Shown: positions 7,855 to 10,548 of the stretch, piece after piece | How the letters are laid out: every line of letters begins with the position of its first letter | How positions within the stretch are numbered: position 1 is the first letter of the stretch | Assembly (NCBI GenBank): GCA_905236295.1 | Contig: CAJOQF010000089.1 | Location: forward strand, 1-10,548 | From: an uncultured Eubacterium sp. | Lineage (GTDB): Bacteria; Bacillota; Clostridia; Lachnospirales; Lachnospiraceae | Direction of reading: 5' to 3' | Length of the DNA stretch: 10,548 nt | The notes under the pieces: model-generated | The model's input: the letters and a program-made list of their open reading frames with translations, nothing else | Told to the model about the DNA's origin: nothing | Databases searched by the model: none | Position numbers and translations under genes: made by a program

Positions 7855-9303
7855 GTGTCAATAGTCTTGGGAATAATGGTTCCGCACCCGCCGATCATAA
7901 TGAGTGAGGTCGGTGGAGGCGAGGAAAAAAAGATTCAAAAAACAATAGATTCGTACAGACAGGCGGCAGAGGCGGTCGCGGATTTTTCGCCCGATACAAT
8001 AGTTATCTCGAGTCCGCATACCACAATGTACGCGGACTATTTTCATATATCGCCCGGCGGTGAGGCGAGCGGAGACATGTCAGCATTTCGTGCAGGCAAT
8101 GTAAAGTTTAAGATTAATTATGACAAGGAGTTTGTAGATAAGCTCTGTCTGAAAGCGGATGCGGCTTACTTTCCGGCAGGCACAATGGGAGAGCGCGAAA
8201 AGAGACTCGATCACGGCGTTATGATACCGCTGTATTTTCTTAGACAGACGATGGATCTGTCGGATGTGAATTTTGTGAGAGTCGGGCTTTCGGGGATGCC
8301 TTACAAGGATCATTACCGTCTGGGAATGATGATAAGGGATGTCTCGAACGAGCTTGGCAGGAGGACTGTTTTTATTGCGAGCGGAGACCTCTCTCACAAA
8401 CTGAAGGATCACGGTCCGTACGGATTCGTAAAAGAGGGTCCGGTCTATGATGAGAGGATCATGGACGTTATGGGCAGGGGAGCGTTCAAAGAACTGTTTG
8501 ACTTCGATGAAAAATTCTGTGATAAGGCTGCGGAGTGCGGTCATCGCTCATTTATAATCATGGCGGGAGCTTTTGACGGAACTGATGTCGACGCTAAAGC
8601 CCTGTCACATGAGGGAACGTTTGGGGTAGGATACGGCGTATGTACATTTACTCCCTTGGGCGTGGAGTCAAAAAGAGAGTTTTTGGACATATTAAATGGG
8701 GAGAGATTGAAAGTGATCAAAGAGCAGAGAAAAAACGAGGATCTCTGGGTAAGGATAGCCAGAACCTCGCTCGAGACATACATTCGAAAGAGAGAGAGGA
8801 TTGACGGAAGAGAGGCCTTTGAAAGATTTGTGACGGACTACGGCACAGCAAAGGGGGAGGAAAAATACGGACAACTTGAGTCGGAGCTTTTGCAAAAAGA
8901 AGCCGGAGCCTTTGTATCTCTTCACAAGGACGGAATGCTTCGCGGATGCATAGGCACATTTCTTCCGACGCAGGACTGTGTGGCGGACGAACTCTGTCGC
9001 AATGCGATATGTGCAGCCACCGAAGATCCGAGATTTTCCCCTGTGCGTGCGGATGAACTTGACTTTATCGAGTACAGCGTTGACGTGCTCGGAACACCGG
9101 AAGATATACCTGACAGCTCATATCTCGATCCCAAGCGGTATGGGGTTATAGTCCGAAGCGGGATGAAACGCGGGCTTCTTTTGCCGGATCTTGAGGGAGT
9201 CGATACGGTCGAAGAGCAGATTGATATCGCAAAGAGAAAGGCCGGGATAGGGCGGTTTGAGGCTGAGAGCTTACAGCGTTTTGAGGTGGTACGGCACCTA
9301 TAA
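7855..9303 (+). CDS. Fused Memo-like (AmrB) and AMMECR1 (AmrA) domain protein
   Basis: A 482-residue two-domain protein. Residues about 1-268 form a Memo/LigB-type domain related to class III extradiol dioxygenases. Histidines in metal-binding-like contexts are His11 (VPHPP), His55 (SSPHT), His120 (LDHG) and His181 (GDLSH); AECGHRSF (227-233) and [11 protein letters not shown] (251-261) are also characteristic. Residues about 295-482 form an AMMECR1 domain with the signature LRGCIGT (362-368), AATEDPRF (387-394), EYSVDVL (406-412) and a C-terminal half including [16 protein letters not shown]. The two domains are separate proteins in many organisms and fused in some. Co-occurrence with a radical SAM enzyme, here divergently transcribed, defines the AmmeMemoRadiSam system, whose reaction is, as far as I know, unknown. 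No signal peptide or membrane segment is seen, so it is probably cytosolic. The start is GTG with an excellent ribosome binding site. It could be annotated simply as an AMMECR1 domain protein. Confidence 0.93.
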   Translation: MSIVLGIMVPHPPIIMSEVGGGEEKKIQKTIDSYRQAAEAVADFSPDTIVISSPHTTMYADYFHISPGGEASGDMSAFRAGNVKFKINYDKEFVDKLCLKADAAYFPAGTMGEREKRLDHGVMIPLYFLRQTMDLSDVNFVRVGLSGMPYKDHYRLGMMIRDVSNELGRRTVFIASGDLSHKLKDHGPYGFVKEGPVYDERIMDVMGRGAFKELFDFDEKFCDKAAECGHRSFIIMAGAFDGTDVDAKALSHEGTFGVGYGVCTFTPLGVESKREFLDILNGERLKVIKEQRKNEDLWVRIARTSLETYIRKRERIDGREAFERFVTDYGTAKGEEKYGQLESELLQKEAGAFVSLHKDGMLRGCIGTFLPTQDCVADELCRNAICAATEDPRFSPVRADELDFIEYSVDVLGTPEDIPDSSYLDPKRYGVIVRSGMKRGLLLPDLEGVDTVEEQIDIAKRKAGIGRFEAESLQRFEVVRHL

Positions 9304-9369
9304 GTGGCTCAAAACTCAAGGCTCGCCCAAGCAGTAGAGTTATTTTCAAATACTCGACCGGCGGTACCC

Positions 9370-9428
9370 TGCGACAAGATTTTGTTCGCAAAACGCTTTA
9401 TGCGTTGTTGCGAATCAAAACTGTCGCA
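9370..9428. repeat. Long near-perfect inverted repeat (hairpin)
   Basis: The arms 9370-9396 and 9401-9428 pair almost throughout: TGCGACA with TGTCGCA at the base, then AGATTTTG with CAAAACT (one bulged base), TTCGCAA with TTGCGAA (one unpaired T on the 3' arm), and AACGC with GCGTT around a small T-rich loop, with small bulges. There is no T run after the 3' arm, so it does not look like a classical intrinsic terminator. It starts 67 bases after the stop of the fusion gene. Confidence 0.75.
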
Positions 9429-9431
9429 ATC

Positions 9432-9603
9432 CCCCGGTCTCGGAGTGTTATGGAAACGAACATATATCGGATTTGGCTTACACTCGGGGGTTGTCGTTAC
9501 CAAAAAGCTGACGCATGCCCCGGTTTCGGAGTGTTATGGAAACGAACGTATATCGCATTCTGCTTGCACTCGGAGTTTATCGCTGCAAAAGAGCAGCGGC
9601 AAC
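9432..9603. repeat. Two tandem copies of an 86-bp unit
   Basis: Copy 1 is 9432-9517 and copy 2 is 9518-9603, in direct orientation. By hand count they share about 68 of 86 bases; the first 39 differ at only three. Both keep a short stem, GAGTG near the start pairing with CACTC about 35 bases later. In copy 1 it is extended by CCCCC (9431-9435) and GGGGG (9486-9490). Copy 2 ends in a perfect hairpin CGCTGC (9581-9586) with GCAGCG (9593-9598). Most differences are transitions. Confidence 0.8.
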
Positions 9604-9646
9604 TCTTTCCCACACCTCGGCGTTGCCGGTAAAGTCCGAGGCGTGT
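9597..9646. repeat. Overlapping inverted repeats able to form alternative hairpins
   Basis: CGGCAAC (9597-9603) is perfectly complementary to GTTGCCG (9622-9628). ACAC-CTCGG (9612-9620) is complementary to CCGAG-GC-GTGT (9636-9646) with a two-base bulge. The two stems interleave, so they either exclude each other or form a pseudoknot. The first also competes with the hairpin at 9581-9598. Confidence 0.5.
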
Positions 9647-9710
9647 ATTTGCCAAGTGTCACTAAGCAAAACATCGGCAGGAACGAAGAGCAAAATCCAT
9701 TGCCTACGAA

Positions 9711-9769
9711 GACTTGGGATGGGAGGTGAGAGTCCGTGCTCGTGGACGAACACCTCGCCGGGCCTAGTC
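9711..9769. other. Nested stem with purine internal loop, possible RNA domain
   Basis: GACTTGG (9711-9717) pairs with CCTAGTC (9763-9769) with one mismatch. Inside it AGGTG (9724-9728) pairs with CACCT (9751-9755) and GTCC (9732-9735) with GGAC (9744-9747). The two inner stems are separated by a symmetric three-by-three purine loop, AGA opposite GAA. The layout looks like a folded RNA domain. It does not match any riboswitch class I can recall, and no covariation can be tested from one copy. Confidence 0.4.
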
Positions 9770-9781
9770 GAAGTTGGGAAT

Positions 9782-9885
9782 GAGTTTGCCGGAGAGGGCC
9801 GGTTTTGCGAGTGACAGCTGGCAAATGCATGGCGAGTTTGCCGGAGAGAGCCGGTTTTGCGAGTGACAGCCGGTAAATATACGGC
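9782..9885. repeat. Two tandem copies of a 52-bp unit with a conserved stem
   Basis: Copy 1 (9782-9833) and copy 2 (9834-9885) agree at 46 of 52 bases; a third copy begins (GAGTTT from 9886) and breaks off. In copy 1 TTTGCCGG (9785-9792) pairs with CTGGCAAA (9818-9825). In copy 2 TTTGCCGG (9837-9844) pairs with CCGGTAAA (9870-9877). Both stems have eight pairs with one G-U wobble each, at different positions, so both stem changes preserve RNA pairing. The array ends 29 bases before the ABC transporter start. Confidence 0.8.
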
Positions 9886-9902
9886 GAGTTTTATGAATGA
9901 TG

Positions 9903-9910
9903 AAAAGGAG
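9903..9910 (+). promoter_or_regulatory. Ribosome binding site of the ABC transporter gene
   Basis: AAAAGGAG ends four bases before the ATG at 9915, and this decides the start. It falls just outside the 52-bp repeat array, so folding of that array could influence access to it, though nothing in the sequence proves this. Confidence 0.75.
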
Positions 9911-9914
9911 AAAT

Positions 9915-10548
9915 ATGAAGAAAAATACCACGCTTAGAACCCTGCACTACTTTTGGCAGGTGACAAAGATCCAGCCGTGGATGTTTATGCTGAATATCAT
10001 TTCAACGCTGGGGTATGTGGCATTGCTTACTTATGCAAACAGCTATTATGTAGGAAAGATAGTCGATATACTCACAGAGGGCGGTATAACAAAAGATAAT
10101 GTATTTAAGATATTTGGACCATATATAATAGCGCTTGTGATCGTTAATGCGGTCGGACAGTTGTGTTCCAAGCTTCAGGATTACACCTGTTGGAAGATGG
10201 AGATAAAGGCAAACTATCATCTGGCAAGGCATTGTTTTGACACGCTTTCCAACCAGTCTATGACCTTCCACACAAACAGATTCGGCGGATCGCTGGTGTC
10301 ACAGACATCAAAGTTCATGAATGCTTATTCATCTCTGATGGAATTGTGGACTTACTCGCTGATGCCGCTTGTATTCTCTGTTGTACTTATAATTGTTATG
10401 CTGATAAAGCCGGTTCCGCTTTACGTCGCAGTTTTGGTGATCATGCTGTTTGTCTATACATTTGTCGCGTATGTGATGTATAAGAGGGCGCTGAAACTGA
10501 ACGCCAAGGCGGCGGCGGCTCAAAACGAGCTCTCCGGCGAGCTTTCGG
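9915..10548 (+). CDS. ABC exporter (permease/ATPase), 3'-truncated
   Basis: The first 211 residues of a protein that runs off the right edge. They look like the N-terminal transmembrane domain of a type IV (exporter-fold) ABC transporter. After a short N-terminus come a hydrophobic segment at about residues 22-46, a second at about 67-82, the cytoplasmic-loop-like stretch ARHCFDTLSNQSMTFHTNRFGGSLVSQTSKF (first half about 104-118) and two more hydrophobic segments at about 143-164 and 167-190. The FHTNRFGGSLVS part resembles the FF..N..G.L.SR signature of ABC exporters. The ATPase domain would lie beyond the window, so half or full size cannot be judged and the substrate is unknown. The preceding repeat-rich region forms its upstream sequence. 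Confidence 0.85.
   Translation, partial: MKKNTTLRTLHYFWQVTKIQPWMFMLNIISTLGYVALLTYANSYYVGKIVDILTEGGITKDNVFKIFGPYIIALVIVNAVGQLCSKLQDYTCWKMEIKANYHLARHCFDTLSNQSMTFHTNRFGGSLVSQTSKFMNAYSSLMELWTYSLMPLVFSVVLIIVMLIKPVPLYVAVLVIMLFVYTFVAYVMYKRALKLNAKAAAAQNELSGELS

Larger units (their letters stand above)
9304..9914. other. Gene-free repeat-rich intergenic region
   Basis: About 610 bases with no credible gene between the fusion gene and the ABC transporter. Open frames exist, but they have no ribosome binding site and run through repeats whose periods (86 and 52) are not multiples of three, so repeated sequence is read in different frames. From left to right it holds a plain stretch (9304-9369), a long hairpin (9370-9428), two 86-bp units (9432-9603), overlapping inverted repeats (9597-9646), an unassigned stretch (9647-9710), a nested stem (9711-9769), two 52-bp units (9782-9885) and a short leader with a ribosome binding site (9886-9914). 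I see no convincing promoter and no hairpin followed by a T run. It may be a structured RNA, a leader or a dispersed repeat element. Confidence 0.75.

Noticed and set aside
9370..9428. Intrinsic terminator of the fusion gene
   Set aside because: The stem is strong, but a C-rich run follows it in place of a T run, so it does not fit intrinsic termination.
9431..9603. CRISPR array
   Set aside because: There are only two units, they are adjacent without spacers, the period is 86 and no cas genes are present.
9304..9729. A 141-residue open frame starting with GTG directly after the stop of the fusion gene
   Set aside because: It has no ribosome binding site, has an odd composition and runs through the hairpin and the 86-bp repeats, which are repeated out of frame. 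It is best read as non-coding sequence.
9534..9830. A 98-residue - strand frame across the repeats
   Set aside because: It has no ribosome binding site or family resemblance, and the 52-bp and 86-bp units do not keep its frame.
9857..9885. Promoter of the ABC transporter gene (TTGCGA as -35)
   Set aside because: At the proper spacing the -10 would be TACGGC, a poor match, so I do not call a promoter here.
9700..9890. Group II intron or retron remnant, suggested by the stem with GGTGAGAGTCC
   Set aside because: No reverse transcriptase gene and no recognisable domain V hairpin are present, and the resemblance is only to a short motif.
9893..9937. A 14-codon frame (MNDEKEKYEEKYHA) overlapping the start of the ABC transporter gene, a possible leader peptide
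   Set aside because: It has no ribosome binding site of its own and its sequence simply reads the AAAAGGAG region in another frame.

Overview
The window looks like a chromosomal segment of a low-to-moderate GC Firmicute, most likely a Clostridia member of the Lachnospiraceae type. This rests on gene order, protein sequences (a PASTA-domain Ser/Thr kinase next to its PP2C phosphatase, RsgA, Rpe, ThiN), strong purine-rich ribosome binding sites and frequent AGA/ATA codons. The genus cannot be fixed by reading alone.

Region 1 (1-6917, + strand) is the conserved Firmicutes translation/signalling cluster, as in Bacillus subtilis: rsmB (5' end outside the window), rlmN, prpC/stp, prkC, rsgA, rpe and thiN. 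All seven genes are tightly packed. Two junctions overlap by one base (rsmB/rlmN and prkC/rsgA), one overlaps by 17 bases (rlmN/prpC), and the rest are 5-25 bases apart, so a single operon with translational coupling is likely. The genes join rRNA methylation (RsmB, RlmN), a reversible Ser/Thr phosphorylation switch (PrpC/PrkC), a 30S assembly GTPase (RsgA, a known PrkC substrate in B. subtilis) and two metabolic enzymes (Rpe, ThiN).

Region 2 (6927-9303) is a compact AmmeMemoRadiSam locus. On the - strand lies a radical SAM enzyme (AmrS type), converging on thiN with only 9 bases between the two stop codons. Divergent from it on the + strand is one protein that fuses a Memo-like (AmrB) domain to an AMMECR1 (AmrA) domain. 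The two genes share a 79-bp intergenic region in which a + promoter and a - promoter appear to overlap at their -10 boxes. The three domains co-occur widely, but as far as I know their joint biochemical role is unresolved.

Region 3 (9304-9914) is about 610 bases without a credible gene. It is a mosaic of repeats and potential RNA structure: a long near-perfect hairpin (9370-9428), two tandem copies of an 86-bp unit (9432-9603), further inverted repeats, a nested stem with a purine internal loop (9711-9769) and two tandem copies of a 52-bp unit (9782-9885) whose stem is kept by alternative G-U wobbles. It leads straight into Region 4 (9915 to the right edge), the N-terminal membrane domain of an ABC exporter. 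Region 3 is the least explained part of the window: it could be a structured non-coding RNA, a leader of the transporter gene, or a dispersed repeat element.
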